Source: Bacteroidales bacterium (GTDB lineage: Bacteria; Bacteroidota; Bacteroidia; Bacteroidales; GCA-2748055). From it: a stretch of DNA of 31,291 nucleotides. A program made the translations under genes and the position numbers. Location of the stretch: NCBI GenBank assembly GCA_023135025.1, contig JAGLTY010000001.1, positions 1-31,291 on the forward strand, given 5' to 3'. This document shows, one piece after another, positions 15,211 through 23,867 of the stretch; position 1 is the stretch's first letter, and each line of letters starts with the position of its first letter. The notes beneath the pieces are model-generated. The model did no database searches, was not told where the DNA came from, and saw only the letters and a program-made list of their open reading frames with translations.

Positions 15211-15858
15211 TCAGTAACTTTTGTCACATAACGGGGAATAATCGATTCGTCCGCGGGAGAGGCTGATAAGCCCGTTTTTCTCCATCTGTTTCAACAGCCT
15301 GGAGATCACTTCCCTGGAGCTGTTCATAGCCAGGGCCACTTGCTGATGCGATCCTTCAAATATTTTTGAGTCTGAAGAGCGGTACCGATCGGTAAAGAAC
15401 TTCTCCAGCCGTTCGTCCATCTTCAGAAAGGCGATGCTGTCCAGGGCATTGAGCAGCTCATCGAATCGTATCTGCATGGAGTGCATCACATACTCTTTCC
15501 AGGTCTGGAACATGGTCATCCAGCTGTCGAGTAGTTCTACCGGTACAAGTATGACAGTGGTCTCTTCTTCAGTAATAGCCTTCACCCTGCTGCGGGTCCG
15601 TTCCATGCAACAGATCAGGGATATGGCACAGACCTCACCAGGTCTCAGGTAGTAGAGCAGCAGTTCATGGCCCTTTTCATCGGTCCGGCACACCTTGATC
15701 AGGCCGGAGAGCACAATGGAAAAGGACCTGATAAATTGATCCTCCCGGATCAGCTCCTCCTGGGCTTCAAATTCTCTGAATGTGCCGGCTTCGCTGATGG
15801 CTGACCTGAGTCCCGATTCAAAGAACGGAAAGCGTCTCTTTACAATCTCCTCTAACAT
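15211..15858 (-). CDS. Crp/Fnr-family transcription regulator
   Basis: A 215-residue regulator. Residues about 20-115 form a cyclic-nucleotide-binding-type beta roll (FSIVLSGLIKVCRTDEKG, LLYYLRPGEVCAISLICC). A dimer helix follows, then a winged helix-turn-helix near 165-205 with SHQQVALAMNSSREVISRLLKQMEKNGLI. The classical cAMP phosphate-binding residues are not obvious, so the effector is unlikely to be cAMP. The CC pair in SLICCMERT is typical of a Bacteroidota subgroup linked to redox or anaerobic metabolism. There is no FNR-type N-terminal cysteine cluster. It is the first gene of the crp / thioredoxin-glutaredoxin / groES set and may regulate it. Confidence 0.9.
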   Translation of the reverse strand: MLEEIVKRRFPFFESGLRSAISEAGTFREFEAQEELIREDQFIRSFSIVLSGLIKVCRTDEKGHELLLYYLRPGEVCAISLICCMERTRSRVKAITEEETTVILVPVELLDSWMTMFQTWKEYVMHSMQIRFDELLNALDSIAFLKMDERLEKFFTDRYRSSDSKIFEGSHQQVALAMNSSREVISRLLKQMEKNGLISLSRGRIDYSPLCDKSY

Positions 15859-15923
15859 TATACATTTTTTTTTGCGAAGGTAGGAAGAATGTACAAATTT
15901 GCGGTGCCCGCCTTATGCAATCC

Positions 15924-16337
15924 TTACTTATAAGGTCTCCTTTTCCTGATAGCACCCGGACCTTTATCTGAAGGAGCAGATTGCTTTCTCTGTATTGCTT
16001 TTCCGTAAATCATCACAAGAATCCCTGCAAAAAAAGGGGAGTAGAGAACCAGTGCCGGAAGGTTCTCAAAAATGATTCCTGCATTATATGCAATGGAGAG
16101 GATCAAACCGGTCACTGCCAGGATCAACCCGGACCGGTACCATTGTTGTGCACGCTCCCGGGCTCCCTGCTGTGTTATTTTACTGAGGACCTTCTCATCC
16201 ACCTGCCGGATCAGAGTGCTGATCTCTTCGGCTGACATTCCGGATTCCGATAACTCTTCACGGATCGTAGAATAGCTTTTCCCGGCCATTTTTTCCCGGG
16301 CCAGTCCTTCAATTCTATTTTCAGGTATTGCACTCAT
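15924..16337 (-). CDS. Small membrane protein of unknown function
   Basis: A 137-residue protein. A charged helical N-terminus (residues 1-60; KMAGKSYSTIREELSESGMSAEEISTLIRQVDEK) looks like a small helical domain. Two transmembrane helices follow (about 69-89 and 93-112), and the protein ends in a basic tail (KGPGAIRKRRPYK). No family is recognised. Its ATG lies six bases after the stop of the S9 peptidase gene, so the two form an operon, but no functional link can be claimed. Confidence 0.75.
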   Translation of the reverse strand: MSAIPENRIEGLAREKMAGKSYSTIREELSESGMSAEEISTLIRQVDEKVLSKITQQGARERAQQWYRSGLILAVTGLILSIAYNAGIIFENLPALVLYSPFFAGILVMIYGKAIQRKQSAPSDKGPGAIRKRRPYK

Positions 16338-16343
16338 AGAGTG

Positions 16344-18230
16344 TTACTCTTCTGTCACACCTTTCAGATATTTGTCCAGAAACTCCAGTATCTGGCCATA
16401 TCCTTTGATCTGGTTCTCTTTTTTTATGAAACCGTGTCCTTCATCGTCGAAGATCACATATTCCACCGGAACTCCGTTCTCTTTTACACCGGCTACAATC
16501 TCATCCGATTCCACCTGCAACACTCTTGGATCATTGGCCCCCTGCAGAACCATCAGAGGCTTGGTCACATTCTTTGCGTGGAACAGGGGACTGATTTTAT
16601 AGAGCCGCACCGAATCTTCAGTGAATGGATCTCCCAGTTCATCATAGAGTGCCTTTTTAAAAGCTTCCCAGTAGGGAGGAACCGATTTCAGGGTTCTGAG
16701 CCAGTTGGTTACGCCAAACAGATTGACTCCAACAGCAAACTCCTCCGGCTGAAAAGTGAGTGCAGCCATGGTCATGTAACCTCCATAGGAACCTCCCATG
16801 ATCCCAATCTTCTCCATGTCTATGTATCCCAGTCCGGCCAGGAACTCTTTGGCCTTTACACAATCCATCAGGTCATCCTCCCCATGGCGCTGGTTGTCCA
16901 GATCATAAAATGTTTTTCCATATCCTGAACTACCCCTGTTGTTCACTGCAAGGATGGCGTACCCGTGGTTCACAAAATACTGGATAAGACTGCTGAAACC
17001 CAGCCGGCTTTGTCCGCCGGGACCTCCGTGGATCCAGAGCAACGCAGGGACCTGGTTTTTTTCGGTAGCTTCATGTGGCTTATAAAGGATGGCCGGGATC
17101 TCCAGTCCGTCGTAGGAGGGATACCTGATCACCTCACCCGCCACAAGATCCGCTTCATTGATCTCTTTATTCAGGGAGTGGGTCAGGCGTGTAAACCCCT
17201 CCCCGCCGAATTCATGCATATAGAGATCGCCCGGTGAAGTGGGGCTCCCTGCGGCCAGGCGAATCAGTTTCTCGGAGCGGGAGATGGAGACACCAGAAAT
17301 ATCCCTGTTGCCAAAGTCGGGTATTGTTGCCTCTTCTCCTGTGGCAGTATCAAAAATTTTAACCACTGTTTTTGCATCTTCGTTGATACCTATTACCTGG
17401 TATTTTTCATTGAAGGAGTAATAGGCATACCACACATCCCAGTCGGACTGGTAGACTACCTCTTTTTCTCCGGTTTCCAGGTGATAGGAGGCGACATAGG
17501 TAAACTCATTGTCCTCGTTGGTCAGGTAATAGAGGTACTGGTCGTCCAGTGAGAAGTCGGCCGGTGAGTAGGTGGCATTTCCTTCATGTTCTGAAATATG
17601 GCTTAACGTTCCTGTTTCGAGATCAAGCAGATACATTTCATTGTTAGAGGTAGTTAAATCCTGTGTGAGAACCATGTACCTGCCTGTATTGGACGGACTG
17701 GCAGGTGTCAGGTTCTCCTTATTCTCATAGATCATTTCCGAATCGAATGTTGCAATATCCATTCTGTACATATCGAAGAATCGTGGATCGCGTTTGTTTG
17801 AAGTAAAATGAAAATGGTTAAAATCACGGGTCCATCCTCTAAACTGTGAAACAGCACCTTCCCAGGGAGTCAGGTCGGTCACTGTTCCGTCCGGCTCCTG
17901 CATATAGATATGGCTGATCTCGTTGCCCCCCTGGTCGGCAGAGTACAGGAAACGGTCGTCTTCAGGGAAATAGGAGATAGCAAACATGGACTCATTATCG
18001 GAAAATGTAAGCTGTTGCTCTCCCGATCCATCTATATTCAGTGTAAAAACATTGTAGATCCCGGTCTGGTTGCTTGAAACAAGCAGCCTGGTTTCATCTG
18101 CAGAGAAACTTCCGCCGCCGATGGAGAGGTTGTCATAAAACTGTTCAATGGTATAGCGGTTCACCTCGATGGGTGTTTGGGTACAGGCCATCATCATGGC
18201 CAGGATAATAAAGATTGGAATTTTTTGCAT
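16344..18230 (-). CDS. S9-family (prolyl oligopeptidase-like) serine peptidase, lipoprotein
   Basis: A 628-residue protein with a lipoprotein-type signal (MQKIPIFIILAMMMAC, Cys16). Residues about 30-360 form a beta-propeller of TolB/DPP-like blades (FSADETRLLVSSNQTG, YSPADFSLDDQYLYYLTN). Residues about 370-628 are an alpha/beta-hydrolase with LWIHGGPGGQ (oxyanion region) and a complete triad: Ser481 in GGSYGG, Asp567 in GANDPRV, His599 in DEGHGF. Such enzymes cleave short peptides, often after proline or alanine, in the periplasm. A plausible promoter lies just upstream (18253-18284). The small membrane protein gene follows after six bases. Confidence 0.95.
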   Translation of the reverse strand: MQKIPIFIILAMMMACTQTPIEVNRYTIEQFYDNLSIGGGSFSADETRLLVSSNQTGIYNVFTLNIDGSGEQQLTFSDNESMFAISYFPEDDRFLYSADQGGNEISHIYMQEPDGTVTDLTPWEGAVSQFRGWTRDFNHFHFTSNKRDPRFFDMYRMDIATFDSEMIYENKENLTPASPSNTGRYMVLTQDLTTSNNEMYLLDLETGTLSHISEHEGNATYSPADFSLDDQYLYYLTNEDNEFTYVASYHLETGEKEVVYQSDWDVWYAYYSFNEKYQVIGINEDAKTVVKIFDTATGEEATIPDFGNRDISGVSISRSEKLIRLAAGSPTSPGDLYMHEFGGEGFTRLTHSLNKEINEADLVAGEVIRYPSYDGLEIPAILYKPHEATEKNQVPALLWIHGGPGGQSRLGFSSLIQYFVNHGYAILAVNNRGSSGYGKTFYDLDNQRHGEDDLMDCVKAKEFLAGLGYIDMEKIGIMGGSYGGYMTMAALTFQPEEFAVGVNLFGVTNWLRTLKSVPPYWEAFKKALYDELGDPFTEDSVRLYKISPLFHAKNVTKPLMVLQGANDPRVLQVESDEIVAGVKENGVPVEYVIFDDEGHGFIKKENQIKGYGQILEFLDKYLKGVTEE

Positions 18231-18252
18231 GGATTGTAGTTTTTTGGTTGAT

Positions 18253-18284
18253 TAAAGATAGTGCAGACTGGATAGAAAGTCAAT
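18253..18284 (-). promoter_or_regulatory. Candidate promoter of the S9 peptidase operon
   Basis: On the minus strand, ATTG (18284-18281) is followed after 20 bases by TATCTTTA (18260-18253). Compared with the Bacteroidota pattern TTTG-N20-TAnnTTTG, this is three of four and seven of eight matches at the expected spacing. It would give a leader of about 16 bases. Confidence 0.45.
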
Positions 18285-18525
18285 CCAAATTTATTCCCCA
18301 CCTTATTCACCTCATGTCTTATATAGTTGGATGAAGTATTAGGATAATTTTAAGATGCCAAAATGCCCCGGCACCCTATCTGCCGATATACTTTATGATG
18401 TTAATATGGTTTGGATATCCCACATGACCACCCATCTGACCATTACTAATATTGCTGTTCAAGACATCTTTGATATGAACTTGAATTGTCTTAACTTATT
18501 GCAATTAACCAATTTCCCGGCAATT

Positions 18526-19206
18526 ATGAAACGTTCAATCCTGGTAATAATTCTTACGGCAATTATTCCACTGGTGGGTAATTATGCCTATTCACAAGAA
18601 CTGGATCTTATCGTATTTACAAAGGGAGATTCCATTGCCTGCCGGATCGATAGCATAACCGGTACACATATCTATTATGAAATGAAATTCCAGGGTGTGT
18701 GGATCCAAACCCATAGCAGCAGGTCAGATGTACTGGAATACAAACAAGATGCTGTCAACAGGAAAGAATTTGTGTTTAAACCCGGCTCTACCATTATCGA
18801 ATCAACAAGGTCAGCCCTGTCTGAATCTTTGTATACGGTGAGGAGAAACGCGGTCTATCTTGGAATGGGGACATTGATGTACTCGAGATTGATCCCGGGG
18901 GATCGGGTCGGTATGACCCTGGGGGGAGGAGTATTTAATTTCGATGGCTGGGGTGTTATAGGGGAATCAACTGTTCTAAAGGGGGGAATCAAACATTTTT
19001 TCGAGTCCGGGATCATGCTTTTTTGTTTTCTGGATCTGAGCTCTTCTGAACCGGAAGAAGAAGTGGACCGTTTCGGAGCAACATTCAGGATCGGTTACCG
19101 TTACCAGGGCCCGCGTGGATTGCTGATCAGGGCAGCACCAAATGTTATTTATTATGAAGGCGATTTCCTGTTATTTCCTGCACTTTCTTTGGGTTACGCA
19201 TTTTAA
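18526..19206 (+). CDS. Exported protein of unknown function
   Basis: A 226-residue protein from ATG 18526, which gives a good signal peptide (MKRSILVIILTAIIPLVGNYAYSQ, cleavage near 23). The frame is open back to 18355, but that extension is not protein-like. Mature residues about 25-75 (LIVFTKGDSIACRIDSITGTHIYYE, then RSDVLEYK) resemble the short beta domain seen at the start of many Bacteroidota exported proteins that begin with a D.I...G..I.C.I..I pattern. The rest is glycine- and aromatic-rich with alternating strands (VYLGMGTLMYSR, MTLGGGVFNFDGWG, FPALSLGYAF). Its last residue is phenylalanine after an aromatic-alternating strand, as in outer-membrane beta barrels. A small outer-membrane protein is likely; the role is unknown. 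Confidence 0.72.
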   Translation: MKRSILVIILTAIIPLVGNYAYSQELDLIVFTKGDSIACRIDSITGTHIYYEMKFQGVWIQTHSSRSDVLEYKQDAVNRKEFVFKPGSTIIESTRSALSESLYTVRRNAVYLGMGTLMYSRLIPGDRVGMTLGGGVFNFDGWGVIGESTVLKGGIKHFFESGIMLFCFLDLSSSEPEEEVDRFGATFRIGYRYQGPRGLLIRAAPNVIYYEGDFLLFPALSLGYAF

Positions 19207-19285
19207 GAACCTGCCCTCTTCCCGGAAACTTTCGCTTGGTCCCTCTGTTTGCCTCACTGGCCTTGATGACCATCAAGATATGAGA

Positions 19286-20839
19286 TTACTCCATAATCTC
19301 CTGGCTGCTGTGAACCAGTTTCCGGATCGATTCCATAAGTGATGATTCCGGTTCAATGGTGTTGTGAACTCCCCAGAACTGAGGATCAAACTGGAACGGT
19401 TCATCGGCCAGGACAATATTGCGACTTACGCGATCGGCAGGATTAATTCGCAGCCGTTGATCCGGAATAAGGTCCGTAATGGCCATCTCAATGGAGATTT
19501 TATACCTGGAGCTGAACCATTTTCTTCTTTTCCTGACCTTCATTTCCACTTCGGCCCGAACCTGACTCACGTAATACCTGTTTTTAACCGATCTGTAGTC
19601 CACATGATATTTCGCCATCACCGGGTGTATATGAATCTTGGGAGAGCGGCTTACCAGGAAGAGTCCGGGCTCCTTATGGAGCAGATCCGGATTGAATTCA
19701 AAATCGACTGCCAGCACAGCCAGGCTCTCCTGGTCGAGATATAGTTGTCCTTTAAACAACAGGTCGGGGATCTCATCTTTTTGCTGAAAACTGATAACAT
19801 AGACCAGCCGGTCACCATAGGTCATCATATCGGTGAACTCGAGGTTGTACCTGGTTTGAAAATCATCTATAAGAAAATCGGGCCGGTTTTTAATCACATC
19901 AAGGCTCAGAGAGGTGGAGATTCCTGATCGCAGTTTGAGCAGGACCGTATCCTCCGTGGTTACATCTGAAATTTTTCTTCTCTTTACGATACTGACATGG
20001 TCACTGGATGTTAATGAAGCATAAGGTCCTTTTGCCACATCCAGTACCGCTTCTGAGTAAACCATGCAGTGGTCATTGCGCTTCACAGATTCACGGTAGA
20101 ATGCTGTCATGGTGGAGTGGTTATCCAGGTAGTTTATGGGAATCCTGTTGATGGCTTCGTGAAGCAGCTTGGCCGGATCGCTGTACCTGATGATCACCTC
20201 CTGCAGTGGAATCAACTCCTTTTCCAGCTGAATTTCCAGCTCCTCCTCTACGGGATAACTCACGGGGAATACCTGACTTTTGTATCCCATAAAGGATATG
20301 ACCATCATGGGATCGGGAAGGTCAAGGGGTAGTTTGAAGGAGAATTCTCCCTGCTGGTTGGTGATGGACCCCAGGCTGGTTTCTAAAAGCGCAATGGTAG
20401 CGTATGAAAGTGGTTTGCCTGATCGTCTATCCACCACCCGGCCCTTCAGCAGAGCCCGGTCGATGGTGCTGCTGATGGGAGTAGGGGCGATCCTGTTTTT
20501 CCTGTAGATAACGATGTTCTTATCGATGGCCCTGTAGTCCAATTGTGGATCCATGAGCAGAGAGTCGAGCGTTTCTCTCAGGAGCAGTTCGGAAACCCTG
20601 AACTGAACCTTCTGCTTGCCATTGATGATGGCTGCGTCATAGGTGAAGTGGTAGCCGGATTGTAAAGTAATCTCATCAAGAACCCGGTTTATGGTTTGGT
20701 TCCTGGACGAAACCGTCACCATCACAGGTGGAAGAGATTCCTGGCAACGGATCGGTATGGAGATGAGGAGGGATAGAATCAAAAGGAGAAGTGTCGGATG
20801 CAGACCTCCGGACAGATATCCTCTTGACTTATTTCCCAT
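19286..20839 (-). CDS. STN-domain and carboxypeptidase-regulatory-like envelope protein (no TonB barrel)
   Basis: A 517-residue exported protein with a signal segment (residues about 14-33). Residues about 38-112 are an STN (secretin/TonB N-terminal) domain: VSSRNQTINRVLDEITLQSGYHFTYD, closing with DYRAIDKNIVIYRK. STN is the domain by which TonB-dependent transducers such as FecA contact FecR. Residues about 128-215 are a CarboxypepD_reg-like beta domain (KGRVVDRRSGKPLSYATIAL and GSITNQQGEFSFKLP). The remaining about 300 residues are homologous to the protein encoded at 22487-23779 (FYRES, SEAVLD, YVISFQQKDE, IEPESSLMESIRKL). No plug or 22-strand barrel is present. The ATG lies eight bases past the fecR stop, so the gene is in the sigma/anti-sigma operon. 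Probably a non-transporter signal input; inference. Confidence 0.85.
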   Translation of the reverse strand: MGNKSRGYLSGGLHPTLLLLILSLLISIPIRCQESLPPVMVTVSSRNQTINRVLDEITLQSGYHFTYDAAIINGKQKVQFRVSELLLRETLDSLLMDPQLDYRAIDKNIVIYRKNRIAPTPISSTIDRALLKGRVVDRRSGKPLSYATIALLETSLGSITNQQGEFSFKLPLDLPDPMMVISFMGYKSQVFPVSYPVEEELEIQLEKELIPLQEVIIRYSDPAKLLHEAINRIPINYLDNHSTMTAFYRESVKRNDHCMVYSEAVLDVAKGPYASLTSSDHVSIVKRRKISDVTTEDTVLLKLRSGISTSLSLDVIKNRPDFLIDDFQTRYNLEFTDMMTYGDRLVYVISFQQKDEIPDLLFKGQLYLDQESLAVLAVDFEFNPDLLHKEPGLFLVSRSPKIHIHPVMAKYHVDYRSVKNRYYVSQVRAEVEMKVRKRRKWFSSRYKISIEMAITDLIPDQRLRINPADRVSRNIVLADEPFQFDPQFWGVHNTIEPESSLMESIRKLVHSSQEIME

Positions 20840-20847
20840 GTGTCTAC

Positions 20848-21840
20848 TTATTTGGTCAAAAAATAGCTATTGTCTCTGTGACTGATACTCATTTCAAAGG
20901 CTGTACCGATGGTCTCCAGGATGGCATTGATGGATTGCCCGCTATAAGAGGTGGTGATTCTCATATCTGATATGTCAACATCTCCTGTATGTATATCCAC
21001 ATGATAAGACTCTTCCAATTCCTGAAGAACCTCTAGCAGCGCTGAATTTACAAATTTAAAATCTTTTGTTTTCCAGGAAATATAATTTGGATCTTCCTGT
21101 ACCGAACTGGAGAGATTTCTGTTTTCAACAACTCCAAACTGTTCGGGTTCCAGGTAAATAAACTGGTCAGATTTTTCCAGCGACACCTTGACCAATCCGG
21201 TTTTCACATAGACCTCTACATTGGATGACCGGTCCCTCTGCTTCACATTGAATGAGGTTCCCAGTACCGAAACAACCATCTCTCCGGAACGTACAGTAAA
21301 TGGGTTTTGGGGATCTGACATCACTTCGAAGAAAGCTTCTCCTGTGAGTTTAACAGCCCTCTGGTTTTTGAATGCTTTCGAATAGGCTATCTCCGCTCCT
21401 TTATTGAGATAGACCCGGCTGCCATCGGGCAGATCTACAGTGGCGACTCCCTCTTCGGCCAGGTGATGCCTGGTGTTTTCTTCCGCGTTATCCCGGATCA
21501 CTCCAAAATAGAGTGCAGGTATACCAATGGCAAGAACCAGTACTATAGATGCGGCGATCCTGAGCAGAGGAGAGAGTGTATCCCGTCCCGGTTTAACTGC
21601 TTGATCCTCCAGTAGTCCTTCTGATTCCAGCTTCTGATGAAACCGGTTCCAGGCCTCTCCGGAATTCCAGTTTTCCCGGGAAGGATTTTGATCATAATAT
21701 TTCCAGTGCTTTTCCATGTTTCTTAGTTCTGACATTTGTTCCAGGCTTTTCCCAGATTCACTCATAAAGGCTATCTCCTCATTCATGCTCATCTCTCCGG
21801 CCAGGTATCGGGCCATCTTCTTATCTCTACTCCTGCTCAT
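20848..21840 (-). CDS. FecR-family anti-sigma factor
   Basis: A 330-residue single-pass inner-membrane protein. The cytoplasmic N-terminus (residues 1 to about 90) would bind the sigma factor. One transmembrane helix lies at about 92-115 (LLRIAASIVLVLAIGIPALYFG). The periplasmic part has a FecR domain (VDLPDGSRVYLNKGAEIAYSK, LTGEAFFEV, FTVRSGEMVVSVLGTSFNV; about 130-225) and a DUF4974 domain at the end (FKFVNSALLEVLQELEESYHVDI, RITTSYSGQSINAIL; about 255-328). In known systems the periplasmic part receives a signal from an STN domain and releases the sigma factor. The start overlaps the sigma gene by 14 bases, and the STN-protein gene follows eight bases after its stop. Confidence 0.96.
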   Translation of the reverse strand: MSRSRDKKMARYLAGEMSMNEEIAFMSESGKSLEQMSELRNMEKHWKYYDQNPSRENWNSGEAWNRFHQKLESEGLLEDQAVKPGRDTLSPLLRIAASIVLVLAIGIPALYFGVIRDNAEENTRHHLAEEGVATVDLPDGSRVYLNKGAEIAYSKAFKNQRAVKLTGEAFFEVMSDPQNPFTVRSGEMVVSVLGTSFNVKQRDRSSNVEVYVKTGLVKVSLEKSDQFIYLEPEQFGVVENRNLSSSVQEDPNYISWKTKDFKFVNSALLEVLQELEESYHVDIHTGDVDISDMRITTSYSGQSINAILETIGTAFEMSISHRDNSYFLTK

Positions 21841-22375
21841 ATCTCTCCATGCTGTTTCTTAATGCTTTCAATGCTTTCCCCATATTAGCCTCCACCGTTT
21901 TTTCTGAAATGGATAGCTTTTGGGCAATCTCTCTGTATTTCAATCCCTCCTGGCGGTTCAATCTGAAAATTTCCCTGGTCCTTTCCGGAAGTCTGTCAAG
22001 TGTCTGAGAAATCAGATCTGATACCTCATCCAGCTGAAGGACCTGAGAGGGATCCGGAGCGTCAATTCTGGGTTCCGGCCGGGAGAGATCTTCCATGAAA
22101 TGTTCCCTTCGCATTTTTCTCAGGTACATCATGGAATTGTTATATGCCGAACGATACAGGTAGCTTTGTAAACTATGCCTGATTCGCAGCGTCTCCCTGT
22201 TTTTCCAAATATTATAGAACACGTCCTGGACCACCTCTTCTGCCACCTCCTTCAGACCCAGCAGGCTTTCCGCATACCCGCACAATCCACTGTAATAGTG
22301 ATGAAAAAGAGCTTCAAAGGATGCAATATCTCCTTTTCGGATTTTTCTGAGTTGCTGTTGTTCTTTCAGGACCAT
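21827..22375 (-). CDS. ECF RNA polymerase sigma factor (FecI-like)
   Basis: A 182-residue sigma-70 family factor of the extracytoplasmic-function class. Region 2 (residues about 15-85) is visible as FEALFHHYYSGLCGYAESLLG, AEEVVQDVFYNIWKNRE and LYRSAYNNSMMYLRK. Region 4 (about 120-178) has ISQTLDRLPERTREIFRLNRQEG and the helix-turn-helix KYREIAQKLSISEKTVEANMGKALKALR. The ATG at 22375 starts directly before region 2; the longer frame to 22438 is an unsupported extension. It overlaps fecR by 14 bases, the usual ECF/anti-sigma arrangement. A TAACTTTA element at 22426-22433 (seven of eight to TAnnTTTG) could drive it separately from the upstream gene, giving a leader of about 45 bases. Confidence 0.96.
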   Translation of the reverse strand: MVLKEQQQLRKIRKGDIASFEALFHHYYSGLCGYAESLLGLKEVAEEVVQDVFYNIWKNRETLRIRHSLQSYLYRSAYNNSMMYLRKMRREHFMEDLSRPEPRIDAPDPSQVLQLDEVSDLISQTLDRLPERTREIFRLNRQEGLKYREIAQKLSISEKTVEANMGKALKALRNSMERYEQE

Positions 22376-22486
22376 TTTGATGTGTAAAAAGCACTGCCTG
22401 TATGTGGTGACTTGTACAGGGATGGTAAAGTTACACAATTCTTACAGACAGCGCTTTGAGCTATATAGATAGATGCTTAATAACCA

Positions 22487-23779
22487 TTAGCCGTTTCGTC
22501 TCAGGTATTTTCTGTTCAGTTTTCGGATGGCACTTTCAATGGACTGATCGGGTTCAATCACATTGTAACCTTCCCAGAATCCCTGATCGAAAAATATGTA
22601 GACCTTCTCATTCAGTACATCATTGCTTTTGAATCGCTCCCTGCCCGCAAATTTCTCAATTCCATCATAGGTACGGTCGGTAATGGCCAGTTCCGACATG
22701 GTGGAATAGGTGGTATTAAAGAGTTTCTTTTTCCAGTTTACTTTGAATTTCACCTCTGCGCGTGCATAGCTGAAATACCACCTGTCCTCTTCAATGGTAT
22801 ACTTGGCCCGGTAGACAGCTCTTTCAGGAATAATGCTCATTCCCATGGGTTTCCGCCGGATAAACAACCTTGCTGCTTCATCCTGATTCTCCACATTGAG
22901 CTCAAACTCTGCTTCCGAAATGGCAAGTTTGTCCATCTCAACATACAGACGGCCCCTGTAATACGGGTCATCTACATAATCCTTCTGATTGAAGGAGATG
23001 ACATAATGGAGCCTGTCGTCGATGGTGATCACATCAGTGAGGCGAAAATCATAAATATTCAGGTACTCTTCGGAGAGCAGGATATAGGGGTTTTTTACCA
23101 CATCCATCAGGATGGTGGTATTGGGACCGCCCTGCACTTTGAAAAGGACAGTATCCATCCTCTCCACATCAGCACTCTTGCGCCCTTTGAAAAGTTTCAC
23201 CCGATCCACCTGGTATTCGTTGGAGTAGCTGCCCTTATAAATATCAATAACGGCTTCGGAGATGGAGACATAATTTTTTCCCCTCTGGATGGTCTCCCTG
23301 TAAAATCCTCGCATCATCATTGGCGCGTCACTATAGTTACTCCTGATATTGTCCAGTACATCAGCGATAAGTTCCATGGCGTCCTTGGGGCGAATGGTTA
23401 CCTGTTTCAACTGGATGAAACTAGGGTCCAGTTTAACAGTAAAAGATCTTCTGCCCGTAAAATTTTCCAGCTCGAGGATCCTGTTTTGAAATCCGAGATA
23501 AGAGATTTTCAATTGTGAAACATCCGCATTACGTTCAATTTTAATGATGAATTCACCATCAATATTTGTTACGGTTGCAGTGTTGCTTCCAAGTGCTTCG
23601 ATGGTAGCAAAAGGAAGTGCTTTGTTTGATTGGGCATCAATTACCCTGCCATAATATGACTTGTAATTGATGGTATCGGTCAGCTCCTCAAAACTGCCCG
23701 GTAAGGCATAAAGTGTTGCTCCCAGGAACAACAGTGCTGCCATCAACCAAATGCTCCTGTTTCTCTCTGTAGTTTTCAT
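22487..23779 (-). CDS. Carboxypeptidase-regulatory-like domain envelope protein
   Basis: A 430-residue exported protein: signal peptide 1 to about 26, CarboxypepD_reg-like domain about 41-125 (YGRVIDAQSNKALPFATIEAL, TNIDGEFIIKI), then a about 290-residue domain that matches the C-terminal part of the STN protein encoded at 19286-20839. Shared landmarks include GFYRETIQRG, SEAVIDIYKGSY, LHYVISFNQKD, RGRLYVEMDKLAI and, at the end, GFWEGYNVIEPDQSIESAIRKL. It has no STN domain. It is the first gene upstream of the sigma/FecR pair on the same strand (111 bases before the sigma start), so the two paralogues flank the regulators. Cellular place is probably the periplasm or outer membrane; function unknown. 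Confidence 0.85.
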   Translation of the reverse strand: MKTTERNRSIWLMAALLFLGATLYALPGSFEELTDTINYKSYYGRVIDAQSNKALPFATIEALGSNTATVTNIDGEFIIKIERNADVSQLKISYLGFQNRILELENFTGRRSFTVKLDPSFIQLKQVTIRPKDAMELIADVLDNIRSNYSDAPMMMRGFYRETIQRGKNYVSISEAVIDIYKGSYSNEYQVDRVKLFKGRKSADVERMDTVLFKVQGGPNTTILMDVVKNPYILLSEEYLNIYDFRLTDVITIDDRLHYVISFNQKDYVDDPYYRGRLYVEMDKLAISEAEFELNVENQDEAARLFIRRKPMGMSIIPERAVYRAKYTIEEDRWYFSYARAEVKFKVNWKKKLFNTTYSTMSELAITDRTYDGIEKFAGRERFKSNDVLNEKVYIFFDQGFWEGYNVIEPDQSIESAIRKLNRKYLRRNG

Positions 23780-23791
23780 ATTTATCTTGTT

Positions 23792-23808
23792 TTTAATATT
23801 ATATTAAA
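23792..23808. promoter_or_regulatory. Perfect 17-base AT-only dyad upstream of the carboxypeptidase-regulatory-like gene
   Basis: TTTAATAT, one central T, then ATATTAAA: a perfect inverted repeat with 8-bp arms, 12 bases upstream of the ATG at 23779. It could be an operator or a weak hairpin in the leader. Because it is made only of A and T, chance is a real alternative. Confidence 0.3.
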
Positions 23809-23867
23809 CCTGCTTTACGAATAAGATGCAGACAGGGCGGTTTACCCTATCTTAAGATGGAAAATAT

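Noticed and set aside
18355..18525. 57-codon in-frame extension before the exported protein
   Set aside because: Composition is not protein-like and it hides the signal peptide that begins at 18526.
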